Below the pieces are notes generated by a model. It worked only from the letters and a program-made list of their open reading frames with translations. It ran no database searches and was not told the DNA's origin. Below, piece after piece: positions 15,628 to 24,721 of a DNA stretch of 64,000 nt. Source of the stretch: Polyangiaceae bacterium (GTDB taxonomy: Bacteria; Myxococcota_A; Polyangia; Polyangiales; Polyangiaceae); NCBI GenBank assembly GCA_025353725.1, contig JANXOF010000036.1, positions 95,142-159,141 on the forward strand. The letters are read 5' to 3'. The first letter of the stretch is position 1, and every line of letters begins with the position of its first letter. The translations under genes were made by a program, and so were the position numbers.

Positions 15628-17030
15628 GTGCGGGCGCTCGTCGAAGACTGCGAAAGCGCTCGAAAGAGCGCGGTATTGCGCTCGTGATGGTGATGGGAGC
15701 CATTGCTATTCTCACGGTGATGCTGGCTGAGTTTCAGGACGAAACGAGTGCCGAGCTCGCCGCGGCGACTGGGCAGCGCGATGGCGTTCAAGCCGAGTAC
15801 ATGGCGCGGAGCGCGGTCAATCTTTCGAGGCTTCTCATCGCGAGTGAGCCCACCATGCGCAAGGCCATTGCCCCCATGTTTCAAATGATGAAGCGGACGC
15901 CTCCGCAGCTTCCCGTGTGGGAGTTTTCGGATCGCCTACTCGGCGCGTTCAATGACGAAGAGGCAAGCAAAGACTTTGCCTCGACCGTCGGCGTGGACAT
16001 CACCCAAGGCAAAAACCTCGGTATGCCTGGCGGCAAATACGAACTGGTGATCGTTGACGAGGACGCAAAAATCAACGTGAACCTAGGCGCTGCCAACGAC
16101 ATCGCGCACATTCGCCTCGCGCAAGAGATCATGGCTCTCATTGGTCCCCCTCAGTACTCGACTATCTTTGAGCAGAAGGACGGCACGGGGCAGTTTCATG
16201 ATCGCATCTCGACCTGCCAAGCGATCATCGACTGGGCGGACGTCGACGAGCAAGCGTTCAATTGCGACCTAAGCCAGCTGTCCGCGGCGCAAAATGCGGG
16301 TGTGGAGGATGCATGGTATCAGCTTCTCAAGAAGCCGTTCCGCCGCAAGAATGCGCCGTATGACTCTTTGCAAGAGTTGCACATGGTACGCGGTGTGAGC
16401 GATGACGTATGGTCAACGTTTATCGACCCCGACCCGACAAACCCGAAAAAGCGCGTTATCACGGTATGGGGCCAGGGGGCTGTCAACGTGAACACGGCGA
16501 ACGCGCAGACACTGCTGGGGGTCGTTTGCGCGGGCGCTCCCACGGCCGACATTTGCGTGAACGCCGATCAGGCGGCGCTTTTTCTTACGGGTGTAACGAT
16601 GGCGCGCGGAGTCACGATGGGAGCCCCGATGTTCGGTAACACACGCGACTTCGTCCAGGCGCTAAGCGGGCAGGGTCAGCTGGGCCCGCTTCTTTCCTCC
16701 ATTGGCATGAAGCCCGTCGTTTTCAAGTCCCAGGCGGAGTTCCAAAAAAGCATTACCACCGAGAGCAAGATGTTCTCGATCTACGCCGTGGGTGTAAAAA
16801 AGGGCTATCGACGCGAAACGCGCGTGCAAGTCCACGCTGTCGTGGACTTCCGCAACGCGCCGAATCTTTCGCAGCCCGCACCCGCGACCGCGAACCCTTT
16901 TGGTGGTTCAGGCGCTGCGACTTCTGCAGCCTCCTCTGCGGCAACGACGGCGGCGCAGGGGGCTGCAACGATTGCTGCGGCCAATGCGCCGAGTACCGGC
17001 GGTACTGTCGTCTATTACCGAGTCGAATAA
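15624..17030 (+). CDS. gspK: Minor pseudopilin GspK
   Basis: Largest minor pseudopilin, 468 residues, which caps the pseudopilus tip. The basic leader ends ERG, followed by IALVMVMGAIAILTVMLAEF. Glu at +5 is replaced by Met, as expected because GspK proteins normally lack that residue. The alpha-domain inserted in the pilin fold includes EDAKINVNLGAANDIAH, CQAIIDWADVDEQ and NVNTANAQTLLGVVC. The last is the helix-hairpin-helix-like segment of GspK. A Ser/Ala-rich tail follows. The ATG overlaps the gspJ stop by 4 bases. Confidence 0.92.
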   Translation: MSAGARRRLRKRSKERGIALVMVMGAIAILTVMLAEFQDETSAELAAATGQRDGVQAEYMARSAVNLSRLLIASEPTMRKAIAPMFQMMKRTPPQLPVWEFSDRLLGAFNDEEASKDFASTVGVDITQGKNLGMPGGKYELVIVDEDAKINVNLGAANDIAHIRLAQEIMALIGPPQYSTIFEQKDGTGQFHDRISTCQAIIDWADVDEQAFNCDLSQLSAAQNAGVEDAWYQLLKKPFRRKNAPYDSLQELHMVRGVSDDVWSTFIDPDPTNPKKRVITVWGQGAVNVNTANAQTLLGVVCAGAPTADICVNADQAALFLTGVTMARGVTMGAPMFGNTRDFVQALSGQGQLGPLLSSIGMKPVVFKSQAEFQKSITTESKMFSIYAVGVKKGYRRETRVQVHAVVDFRNAPNLSQPAPATANPFGGSGAATSAASSAATTAAQGAATIAAANAPSTGGTVVYYRVE

Positions 17031-17043
17031 AGGCGAAAACGAG

Positions 17044-18570
17044 ATGAGCACCTGGTTGGGTATCGACATCGGGACGACGGCCGTTAAGGTCGCCGTCATT
17101 CGTACGGCGTATCGCAAAGTGCAGCTTGCCGGTCTCGCAAGCGTGGAGGTCGCGCAGGCAGGCGGTGTGGCTGAGGCTCTCGCTCAGGCTGCGCGCGCTG
17201 CGGTGGGTGAGGGAGCAGGTCTAGGCGATGCGCTTGCCGTCTCCCTCGAGGGCGCGCGAGGTACCGTCAAAGTCGTCGGGCTCCCAGCTTCTGCGCTCAA
17301 GCAAGTCGCGGAGGTGTTGCCTTTCGAGCTTGAATCGCAGCTTCCGTTCGATATCGCAGAAGCTGTATTCGATTACCGGATACTTCCCGGGCTTCGCGAG
17401 CAGAAGGGCGAGGAGCTTGGGGTCCTCGTCGGCGTGGCCAAGACCGCCGACGTCGCGGGGCGCATCGAGCTCGTTAAAAGCGCGCTCGGGTTAGAGCCTG
17501 AGCGCGTGGGCATTGGTGCGTTTCCCATCGCGAATCTCTTGCCGTTCGTGCCCGCGCTCGGCGAGGGCGTGGTGGCCGTGGTCGACCTCGGAACCGTTTC
17601 GAGCGACGTCCTCATTCTCAAAGGTGGCGAGCCGCTCTTCGCTCGCACGATAGCGCTTGGGACCAAGGGACTTCCCGGTACAGCAGCCAAGCTTGCACGC
17701 GAACTTCGGACGACCATTGCGGCGCATCGGTCTCAGGGCGGCGAATCTCCCGCGCGGCTCTTTTTGTGCGGCGGTGGCGCGTTCGTCTCTGGCGCCGAGG
17801 CCTTTCTCTCGAGCGCGTTGGAGGTGCCCGTCGAAGTGCTCCCCGTGCCCTCCCTCGAAATGGTGTCGGTTTCGGCCGATCATGTCGTCGCTCTCGCGCG
17901 GTTTGCGAAGGCCATCGGTCTTGCGCTCGGTCTCGGCCCTCGTGCCCTTGGCTTGAACCTGCGCAAAGGCCCGCTCGCTTTCGAGCGAGGTTTCGCGTGG
18001 GTAAAGGAGAAAGTGCCGCTGCTTGCGGGGCTCGCGGCGGTGATCGTCGTCAGCTTCTTGTTCTCCGCGTGGGCGCAGCTCTACGCGACATCCAAAGAGA
18101 AGGCCGTCCTCGAACAATCGCTCGGGCTTGTAACGAAGGACGTTCTCGCTGAGGAGACGTCGAGCGCGGCTCGGGCGTCCGAGCTCCTCGCGTCACAGAC
18201 TACGCTCAGCGACGATGACCCGCTTCCGCACGCCGATGCGTTCGACGTCATGGTGAAGCTGTCCGAACTCATTCCTCCCTCGATGACACACGATATCGAG
18301 GAGCTCGACATTCAAAAGCAGCATGTGATCGTCCACGGAATCGTCGGCAGTATTCCGGACGCGCAAGCGATCAAGACTGCGCTCGCGACGGAACGGTGCT
18401 TCGTGGATCCGAAAATTACCCGCACGAACGCGCAAGTTGGGAGTACTGCCCAGAAATACGTGCTTGAGTTCGATATCAAATGCCCTGAAGACACAAAGGG
18501 AGGCGGCAAGAAAGCGCCGAGCCTCGCCGCGTCAGCCTCCGCTTCACCTTCCGCGACTGGGGGCAAGTAA
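17044..18570 (+). CDS. gspL: Type II secretion protein GspL (PilM-like cytoplasmic domain)
   Basis: Inner-membrane protein that recruits GspE. The start is ATG 17044, which begins the actin-like fold directly (STWLGIDIGTTAVKVAVIRT); the frame is open upstream, but that part overlaps gspK. Of 508 residues, about 1-320 form a PilM/actin-type ATPase-like domain (VVAVVDLGTVSSDVLILKGG; FLCGGGAFVSGAEAFL). One membrane helix follows at about 325-350 (LLAGLAAVIVVSFLFSAWA), then a ferredoxin-like periplasmic domain and a Ser/Ala tail. The GIDIGTT start is closer to PilM of type IV pili than to proteobacterial GspL. Confidence 0.88.
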   Translation: MSTWLGIDIGTTAVKVAVIRTAYRKVQLAGLASVEVAQAGGVAEALAQAARAAVGEGAGLGDALAVSLEGARGTVKVVGLPASALKQVAEVLPFELESQLPFDIAEAVFDYRILPGLREQKGEELGVLVGVAKTADVAGRIELVKSALGLEPERVGIGAFPIANLLPFVPALGEGVVAVVDLGTVSSDVLILKGGEPLFARTIALGTKGLPGTAAKLARELRTTIAAHRSQGGESPARLFLCGGGAFVSGAEAFLSSALEVPVEVLPVPSLEMVSVSADHVVALARFAKAIGLALGLGPRALGLNLRKGPLAFERGFAWVKEKVPLLAGLAAVIVVSFLFSAWAQLYATSKEKAVLEQSLGLVTKDVLAEETSSAARASELLASQTTLSDDDPLPHADAFDVMVKLSELIPPSMTHDIEELDIQKQHVIVHGIVGSIPDAQAIKTALATERCFVDPKITRTNAQVGSTAQKYVLEFDIKCPEDTKGGGKKAPSLAASASASPSATGGK

Positions 18571-19151
18571 TGGTTCTCCCGATTTTCGAGCGCTGGGGGA
18601 TGAACCCGCGCGAACAACGGATAGCGACTGTGGCCGTGCTCGTGCTCGGCGGAATGCTTCTCCTCGCCGTGCCAATAGGCCTTCAGGCGCTCGTGTCGGG
18701 ACGCCGCGCCGACAACGAAGAACTGCGGAGTGCGCTCTCGTCCGTAAACAGCGCGCGCGCTCAGATCCGCGACCGCCAAGAGCGCAAGGCCTCGCTTACT
18801 CTACGCTACGGGAAGAAGGCACCGCAGTTAGCGGGTTTCCTCGAGCAGAGTGCGAGTGCGCAAAAGCTTCAAGTGACGGATTCAGTGGACCGGCCTGACG
18901 TCCCGCACGGGAAGAAGTACGTCGAGCGCAACACTGTTATCCATCTCAAAAAGTCTGGAATGGCCCCGTTGGCGACCTTTCTCGAAGCGATTGAGAAGAG
19001 TAGCTATCCCGTCTCTCTTTCACGACTTAACATTCGTAAGCGATCGGGCGAGCCCGACTCGTACGACATCGAGGTTGGAGTTTCCGCGTTTGATCGCACC
19101 GAAACGGCGCCGGCAGCGTCCGCGCCTCCTTCGTCGGAGAAGAAGCCATGA
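18570..19151 (+). CDS. gspM: Type II secretion protein GspM (PilO-like)
   Basis: A 193-residue inner-membrane protein. The short cytoplasmic N-terminus (MNPREQRI) leads into one membrane helix (about 20-40, VAVLVLGGMLLLAVPIGLQA), then a coiled-coil segment and a small ferredoxin-like periplasmic domain. That domain includes LAGFLEQSASAQKLQV and then LATFLEAIEKSSYPVSLSRL. This layout fits GspM/PilO partners of GspL. The ATG shares one base with the gspL stop, and the stop overlaps gspN by 4 bases. The assignment relies on fold pattern and position more than on sequence identity. Confidence 0.83.
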   Translation: MVLPIFERWGMNPREQRIATVAVLVLGGMLLLAVPIGLQALVSGRRADNEELRSALSSVNSARAQIRDRQERKASLTLRYGKKAPQLAGFLEQSASAQKLQVTDSVDRPDVPHGKKYVERNTVIHLKKSGMAPLATFLEAIEKSSYPVSLSRLNIRKRSGEPDSYDIEVGVSAFDRTETAPAASAPPSSEKKP

Positions 19152-20203
19152 GCGAAGTCTTCAAGGATCGTCTCAAGCGACTGGCGCCAAAGGTGGGTTA
19201 TCCGCTCTTTTATCTCTTTGCTCTGGTTCTTTTTCTCTCGCTTACGTTTCCGTATGACAAGCTTAAAGAACGAATTGTCACGACGTTCAATGCGCAGCAG
19301 CGCGCGTCCTCGACCCCGACAGAGCTCCAGATCGAGGAGCTCGACTCGTCGTGGCTTTTGGGTATCAAAGCAAAAGGCGTAAAGCTCACCGCGCCGTCCA
19401 GCGATCCGGCCAAACCGTCGCTCGAAATCAAGTTGGACGAAGTGCGCGGCCGCATCTCGCTGCTTGGCTTGCTTGTGGGGAATAAGGACGTCAGCTTTCG
19501 TATCGAGGCGTTTGGCGGGCTTATTAAAGGCACGTTCGAGGACACGGGGAAGGAGCGCAGCGTCGACGTCACGTTTGAAGACGTCGATGTGAGCAAAGTT
19601 GACGCTATCGCGGCAAATGTAGGCTTTCCGCTCGATGGAAAGCTCGGAGGTACGGTGAAGCTTCAGCTTCCCGAAGGCAAAGCCTCAAAAGCTATTGGCC
19701 CGGTGAACCTCGAGATCAAGGACATGTACGCGGGGAACGCGACGGAGTTGACGGTCAAAACCCCACTCGGTCCGTTCACGCTACCCCGACTCAAAGTGGG
19801 CAGTTTCGTGGTCACGGGCGAAGCGAAGGACGGCATCATTAAGCTCACGAAGATGGGAGCTTCGGGCGGCGACGTCGACGTGACAGGTGACGGTCGCGTG
19901 CAGCTTCGGGAGGTTGCGACGGACGCGCATCTCGAGGTGGCTCTCAAGTTTAAGATCAATGACAGTTACCGCAACAAGAACGACAAAACGAAAATGCTTT
20001 TCGGCTCGCCGGGGAGCAAAGAAAAGCCCATGCTCGAAATGGACGCACGCATGGCAAAGTCCAAGACCGCGGATGGTTTCTACGGCCTGACAGTCGGCGG
20101 TACCCTTGGAAAGCCGGACGTTCAGCCTGCTGCGGGAGGAGTGGTCCCCGGCATCAACTTGAGTGGGAGCACGTTTGGTCGCGGCCCGATGGTTCCCAAA
20201 TGA
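19148..20203 (+). CDS. gspN: Type II secretion protein GspN
   Basis: A 351-residue protein with one N-terminal membrane helix (about 18-36, YPLFYLFALVLFLSLTFPYD), then a long beta-rich periplasmic domain. Repeated AsmA-like strand blocks are visible (LQIEELDSSWLLGIKAKGVK; FGGLIKGTFEDTG; LKVGSFVVTGEAKDGIIKL). GspN is often absent from model T2SS operons but is common in deltaproteobacteria-type operons. It closes the T2SS gene set here. Its stop overlaps the BtpA-family gene by 4 bases, so translation continues directly into that gene. Confidence 0.87.
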   Translation: MSEVFKDRLKRLAPKVGYPLFYLFALVLFLSLTFPYDKLKERIVTTFNAQQRASSTPTELQIEELDSSWLLGIKAKGVKLTAPSSDPAKPSLEIKLDEVRGRISLLGLLVGNKDVSFRIEAFGGLIKGTFEDTGKERSVDVTFEDVDVSKVDAIAANVGFPLDGKLGGTVKLQLPEGKASKAIGPVNLEIKDMYAGNATELTVKTPLGPFTLPRLKVGSFVVTGEAKDGIIKLTKMGASGGDVDVTGDGRVQLREVATDAHLEVALKFKINDSYRNKNDKTKMLFGSPGSKEKPMLEMDARMAKSKTADGFYGLTVGGTLGKPDVQPAAGGVVPGINLSGSTFGRGPMVPK

Positions 20204-20997
20204 GTACGATGACAACGCCACGACTCGTCGGGGTGATTCATCTGCCGCCCTTGCCCGGGAGTCCTCGTTCTACGATGACGGCGTCGGCTTGTGCGCGCGC
20301 CGCCGCAGACGACGCGCGCTTCTTGGCCGCGGCTGGCTACGACGCTGTGGTGGTCGAGAATTTTGGCGATGTGCCTTTTTTCGCCTCGAAAGTCCCGCCC
20401 GTGACGGTCGCCGCGATGACCGCGTGCGCGGTGGCAGTCCGCGCGGCTGCCCCGAGCCTCACACTCGGTATTAATGTATTGCGCAATGATGCCGAAGCCG
20501 CGCTCTCCATCGCCGTATGTGCAGAGGCCACGTTTGTCCGGGTCAACGTGCTTACGGGGGCGCGCGTAACGGATCAGGGGATCGTTCAAGGCGAAGCCGC
20601 CGCCACGCTGAGGCTTCGCCGGTCGCTCCTCGCGGAGGGAGTGGCCCTATGGGCAGACGTCGACGTCAAGCACTCGGCGCCACTGGGAGCCGCGCGCTCA
20701 CTCGCCCAAGATGTGTCGGACCTCACGGCGCGGGGCTTGGCAGACGTGGTTCTGGTCACCGGGGAGGGAACGGGAAAAGGCGTCGACCTTGAGACCCTCG
20801 CGACGGTCAAACGTGTTTCGGGAAAGCCCGTGCTCGTGGCCAGTGGTGCGGCACTATCGTCGCTCTCGGCGCTCGCTTCACGGTGCGACGGCGTGGTCGT
20901 TGGAACTGCACTTCGCCGCGGTTTCGTCGCCGGTGAGCCGATCGATGCCGAGCTCGCGCAGGAGTTCGCGCTGGCGTTTCGTCACGCCTTTGCTTAG
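20200..20997 (+). CDS. BtpA/SgcQ family TIM-barrel protein
   Basis: A 265-residue cytoplasmic protein. It starts with the typical VGVIHLPPLPGSPRS, followed by AAADDARFLAAAGYDAVVVE and NFGDVPFF, all hallmarks of the BtpA/SgcQ family. Later blocks LGINVLRNDAEAALSIA, FVRVNVLTGARVTDQGI and ADVVLVTGEGTGKGVDL complete the barrel. BtpA is known for photosystem I biogenesis in cyanobacteria, and SgcQ is an uncharacterised sugar-operon protein; the reaction is not established. Here it overlaps gspN, so it is co-translated with the secretion operon, a setting that does not explain its role. Confidence 0.88.
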   Translation: MSTMTTPRLVGVIHLPPLPGSPRSTMTASACARAAADDARFLAAAGYDAVVVENFGDVPFFASKVPPVTVAAMTACAVAVRAAAPSLTLGINVLRNDAEAALSIAVCAEATFVRVNVLTGARVTDQGIVQGEAAATLRLRRSLLAEGVALWADVDVKHSAPLGAARSLAQDVSDLTARGLADVVLVTGEGTGKGVDLETLATVKRVSGKPVLVASGAALSSLSALASRCDGVVVGTALRRGFVAGEPIDAELAQEFALAFRHAFA

Positions 20998-22008
20998 CTA
21001 GAAGGCTCCGCTAACGCCCGCCCAAGTGGGTCCGACGTCGGCGCGGAAGCTCCGACCCGACGTCGCTGAGGGCGTGGCTTCGGAAGACGTTTTCGACTTC
21101 AGTACCAGTCCGACGATGCCGGCTCCGACGCCGACGGCGCCGACCACAAATGCGACCGTCGCGACCGTGCCCAACGACTTTGCCGAATCGATGTCACTTT
21201 GGCGCGAGGGAGGACACGTGTTGTTCTGGCAGTCTTTCTTGATGTCGCTCACTTTCGCGATACTGGCGAGTCCCATTACCGTGCCCACGGCGATGCCTGC
21301 GGCACCTAACCCGAAGCCGCCGTAGAGAAGCACGCCTGGCAACGGTGACGTGTCGGTCGGCGCGCGCGCGGGCTGGACGACGGCGCGAGCCTGCGGCAGT
21401 GCCGTCGCCTTCAGATCGAACGTCACTGTCTTTGACTCGCGCTCCGCGACGTCGACGAGTTGCTTTTTTTCGACGGAGCCCGAGCGAGCGATCACGACGT
21501 GACGGCCTGGGTTGACCTTACGCGGAGCCTGCACCGCTGCCGCGGCGACGACTTCGCCGTCGAATGTCACGACGGCGCTTTGCCCGGGCTCCACGTTGGC
21601 GATGACCACTGCGATCGAGGGCAATCGCGCGCTCAAATCTGTATTCAAGCTCTCCGCAGACACGCGTGCCGCCGTGAAGGGGGCAGGCTCTTGTTTCGCT
21701 GGCAGTGGTAACCGCAGGACGCGCGCGAGCGTTTCGCGCGCTTCGAGCAAGAGGCCAAGGCTTACTTGAGTGCGTGCGACGTCGATTCCTGTCGTCGGTA
21801 CGTGCATGATGGCATCGGCCGCCTCATAGCTCTTCAGGGCGCCTTTGAAGTCGCTCTTGTCACGCTTTGCATCGCCTTCGTCCATCAAGTTGCGCGCGGT
21901 TTCGCGGTCCGACGGCGTCGTATCCGCCGAGGCAGGCAACGCAGAGATCGTGAGCAGCGCGGAGGCCGTGAGCATGGCTATCGAGACGTGACGAAAAAGG
22001 CGCTGCAT
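20998..22008 (-). CDS. Exported TPR/PEGA-like protein, partner of the upstream kinase
   Basis: A 336-residue protein with a signal peptide (cleavage near LPASADT). Next comes a TPR-like helical region (ARNLMDEGDAKRDKSDFKGA, then LKSYEAADAIM) and a PEGA-like beta domain (AVVTFDGEVVAAAAVQAPRK, then NPGRHVVIARS). Two hydrophobic segments follow near residues 220-245 and 283-308. It lies 6 bases downstream of the Ser/Thr kinase gene on the same strand. A paralogue with the same architecture follows the second kinase at 28947-29993. A function as a periplasmic sensor or kinase-linked envelope protein is inferred. The gene is convergent with the BtpA-family gene. Confidence 0.8.
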   Translation of the reverse strand: MQRLFRHVSIAMLTASALLTISALPASADTTPSDRETARNLMDEGDAKRDKSDFKGALKSYEAADAIMHVPTTGIDVARTQVSLGLLLEARETLARVLRLPLPAKQEPAPFTAARVSAESLNTDLSARLPSIAVVIANVEPGQSAVVTFDGEVVAAAAVQAPRKVNPGRHVVIARSGSVEKKQLVDVAERESKTVTFDLKATALPQARAVVQPARAPTDTSPLPGVLLYGGFGLGAAGIAVGTVMGLASIAKVSDIKKDCQNNTCPPSRQSDIDSAKSLGTVATVAFVVGAVGVGAGIVGLVLKSKTSSEATPSATSGRSFRADVGPTWAGVSGAF

Positions 22009-22014
22009 AAATGT

Positions 22015-23733
22015 TCAGAAGCCCCGCTCGGGCGACTTTCCTGTACCGACGACGGCTGGGGTCGTGGGTTTCGGCTTGGGGTTTACGGGAGGGGCGGGCG
22101 GCACGACGCGATGTGTAGCGATGCCAAGGACCGGGGCCGAAGGGCTCGCTTGCGGAGTAGGAGCGGGGACCTGCACCGTGGCCACCGCAAGGCCTGTGGT
22201 GGTGGCTGGCGTGAGGACGACCGCGCGTTCAGACCCCGCCGCGCTCGTCGCACTAGTTACGCCTTCCGGGCTTCCGCGCGGCGTTAGTTCGGCACTCTCC
22301 TGGGGCAGAAGAACGCCTGCGGTGCCGCCCGCGGGTCTCCTCTCCCCTGGGCCCGACGCGTTGACGATAAGGAAGGCGCCAACGATGCCGACCGCCAAGG
22401 ACAGGCCTAAAACTGCTGCGGCGAGGAGACGTCGCTTGTGCGTAAGCTCGACGCTCGAAGGTTCTCGCGGAGGAAACTCCATCGCGGCAGATCCGAGCGT
22501 CGCGGAGCTCGTTGCACTCGGGATCTCCGCAAGCTCGAGTCGACCCACCGTATCGCCGCGCGCAGACTGTGCAGACTGCATGGATGGTGCCGAGGGCCTC
22601 GACCGGGCCGACGGGGTGGATGCGAGCTCCGTCTCCGAAGAAAGCGCCAGTTGCGCGATGCGCGCCGCGATGGGCGTAGAGGGCAGGTTCACGACGCCTG
22701 ACGCATCCACGGGCATCGACATGCTTGAAGCGCGGTCGCTATCGCGGGCGTACGCGGCTGCAAGCGCTGTGTCGACGGCGCGCTTGCGGGCAGCCTTGCG
22801 GTCGGCGAGTAGATGCCCCGTATAGGCCGCGACGACCGCACTCGACGTGGCCTCGCCGATCTCGACAAGGCAGGCTTCGAGCGCAAGATTCAGTTCGAGC
22901 GATGTCGCGAACCGCGCGTCGGCTTCGTAGGCGAGTGCGCGCTCGATGACGGCCCGAATGGGAGCCGCGACGTAGGCAGGAACAGGGGCTGGAATCACAC
23001 CGCTCGTAAGCATGTGCAGTGTAGCGACCTCGTTCGGCCCATCGTAAGGCGGGACACCCGCGAAGAGTTCGTACAGTATCGCGCCGAGTGCCCAGACATC
23101 GGCGCGGTGATCGATACCTCGCCCGAGCGCTTGCTCTGGAGCCATGTACCGAATCTTGCCTTTCAACTGACCTGCACTGGTTTCTTGGGAAACGCGGTCG
23201 CGCGCTTTGGCCACGCCGAAGTCGATAATCACTGTCGCGCCCGAGTTCGAGATAAGGATGTTTTGCGGAGAGACGTCGCGATGAACCACACCAAGGGGCG
23301 TGCCATCGCGCTCCCTCAAAGTATGCGCCGCATGAAGGCCCGCGGCCGCGTCCGCACACACGCGAAGCGCGATGCCTGGCGGAACTCGCCGCTTCGCTTG
23401 TTCTGCTGCGCGAGCGACCTTTGAAAGCGAGTCTCCGTCGACCCACTCCATCACGATGAACGTGCTCTCCCCTTGTTCGCCTACGTCAAGAATGCGAGCC
23501 ACATTCGGGTGTTCGATGCGCGAGGCGATGCGTGCCTCATCGAGGAACATCTCCTGAAAGCGCGGGTCTTGCGAGTACTGCGGCAAGATCATTTTGACCA
23601 CGACGAGCCGCTCGAATCCTCGTCGGCCACCGAAGCGCGCAAGCCAAACGGAGGCCATGCCGCCGTAGGCCAGCGGGCAGAGCAATTCGTACCGGTCGAG
23701 TCGGTGACCGGGCTGAAGCTGAGCCGGATCCAT
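22015..23733 (-). CDS. Ser/Thr protein kinase (Pkn family), membrane-anchored
   Basis: The start is taken as the ATG at 23733 (MDPAQLQPGHRLDRYELLCP); the frame is open 17 codons further. The kinase domain has the Gly-rich loop LAYGGMASVWLAR, the catalytic Lys (VVVKMIL), the catalytic loop HRDVSPQN, the DFG motif (IIDFGVAK) and an APE-type segment (MAPEQALG). It should therefore be active. A Ser/Ala-rich linker leads to one membrane helix (AVLGLSLAVGIVGAFLIV) and a proline-rich extracytoplasmic tail. The H-R-D-V-S-P-Q-N loop is typical of myxobacterial Pkn kinases. It precedes the TPR/PEGA-like gene. Confidence 0.93.
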   Translation of the reverse strand: MDPAQLQPGHRLDRYELLCPLAYGGMASVWLARFGGRRGFERLVVVKMILPQYSQDPRFQEMFLDEARIASRIEHPNVARILDVGEQGESTFIVMEWVDGDSLSKVARAAEQAKRRVPPGIALRVCADAAAGLHAAHTLRERDGTPLGVVHRDVSPQNILISNSGATVIIDFGVAKARDRVSQETSAGQLKGKIRYMAPEQALGRGIDHRADVWALGAILYELFAGVPPYDGPNEVATLHMLTSGVIPAPVPAYVAAPIRAVIERALAYEADARFATSLELNLALEACLVEIGEATSSAVVAAYTGHLLADRKAARKRAVDTALAAAYARDSDRASSMSMPVDASGVVNLPSTPIAARIAQLALSSETELASTPSARSRPSAPSMQSAQSARGDTVGRLELAEIPSATSSATLGSAAMEFPPREPSSVELTHKRRLLAAAVLGLSLAVGIVGAFLIVNASGPGERRPAGGTAGVLLPQESAELTPRGSPEGVTSATSAAGSERAVVLTPATTTGLAVATVQVPAPTPQASPSAPVLGIATHRVVPPAPPVNPKPKPTTPAVVGTGKSPERGF

Positions 23734-23852
23734 CCCGTCGAAAGAATACCCCGGTCCTGAGCAAGTGGGCAGGAAGAACGCCATCCCGATGCGCAGTCGC
23801 GAGCGGGCGAGGTACCCGCGATGGGCGCCGAGGTACGAGACGGTAGGCGCGA

Positions 23853-24701
23853 TCAGTGCCGAACGGCGAGGATGGCCTGGACCCGCTCGGGCGCGAGTCT
23901 CGCGGATCGCTCGCGCAATCGCGCGAGAAGCTCGTCTTTGCTTGGCGTCGTCAGCGAAGGAGCAGTCAAAAGCGACGGATCTGTCAATTCAGCCATCGGC
24001 AAAGGCGCCTGTCGCGACGGAGGGCCGCTGTCGCGTGTGGGCAAGCTCTCGCTTACCTCAGACGTCATGACAGGCAACGGCGGAGGCGTGAGCGCAGGTG
24101 CCCTGCCCGACGGCGGGACGCGGACTCCTGTACGCCGCGCGTTCACACGGGCCATTTCGTTCGCCTTTTCGCGCGCGTTTGCGCGTTCATTGGCGACCGC
24201 GGTCTCCTGGTCCGCTTGGGTGCTCAGAGGCCCGATTCCGTTGCCCGTCGACAGTGGGGCCACGGACGGGGGGGGCGGAGTCGAAGCCGTGAGTGCGTCG
24301 GCGAGCGCTCCGTGCGGCAGTGCGGATGGCCTTGACGACGCCCCACTCGCCTCGGCCTGACGCGCCTCGCGAAGTGACGTAGCGCGATCGACGATGGCCT
24401 TGGAGCGCGGGTCGAGTCTCGTAAAACGGAGCGTGAGCCCTGGCTGACCGCGAAACGCGTTCTCCTTGTGCGCAAGGACGCGCCCCTCGCCGCGGAGCAA
24501 CGTGATTCCTTCGGCGAGCGCAACCTCGAATCGGAGAATCACGCCTGTCGGACGCGGATGCGCGCCCACCAAAACGATGCTCGTTTTTCCTATCGTTTCG
24601 AGCTCGTGTTCGAGCAATTCGTCTTCGCTTTGGTGCGGACGTACGACGCGGACCGCGACTGGCGGACGGAGGTTCTCTGCCACGCGTGCATGGTACCGCA
24701 A
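23853..24701 (-). CDS. PilZ-like domain protein of the myxobacterial paralogous family
   Basis: A 282-residue cytoplasmic protein. Residues 10-110 form a beta-barrel that resembles the PilZ-like domain TIGR02266, with VALAEGITLLRGEGRVLAH and PGLTLRFTRLDPRSKAIVDR. The R-x-x-x-R...D/N-x-S-x-x-G c-di-GMP motif is not evident, so nucleotide binding is doubtful. The remainder is a long Ser/Ala/Pro-rich region with a charged coiled-coil segment (ANERANAREKANEMARVNAR), ending in a short helix (KDELLARLRERSARLAPE). It is divergent from purD across only 20 bases, so the two promoters overlap each other's coding regions. Confidence 0.7.
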   Translation of the reverse strand: MRYHARVAENLRPPVAVRVVRPHQSEDELLEHELETIGKTSIVLVGAHPRPTGVILRFEVALAEGITLLRGEGRVLAHKENAFRGQPGLTLRFTRLDPRSKAIVDRATSLREARQAEASGASSRPSALPHGALADALTASTPPPPSVAPLSTGNGIGPLSTQADQETAVANERANAREKANEMARVNARRTGVRVPPSGRAPALTPPPLPVMTSEVSESLPTRDSGPPSRQAPLPMAELTDPSLLTAPSLTTPSKDELLARLRERSARLAPERVQAILAVRH

Positions 24702-24721
24702 AATCGTGTTAGTTCGGCCTC

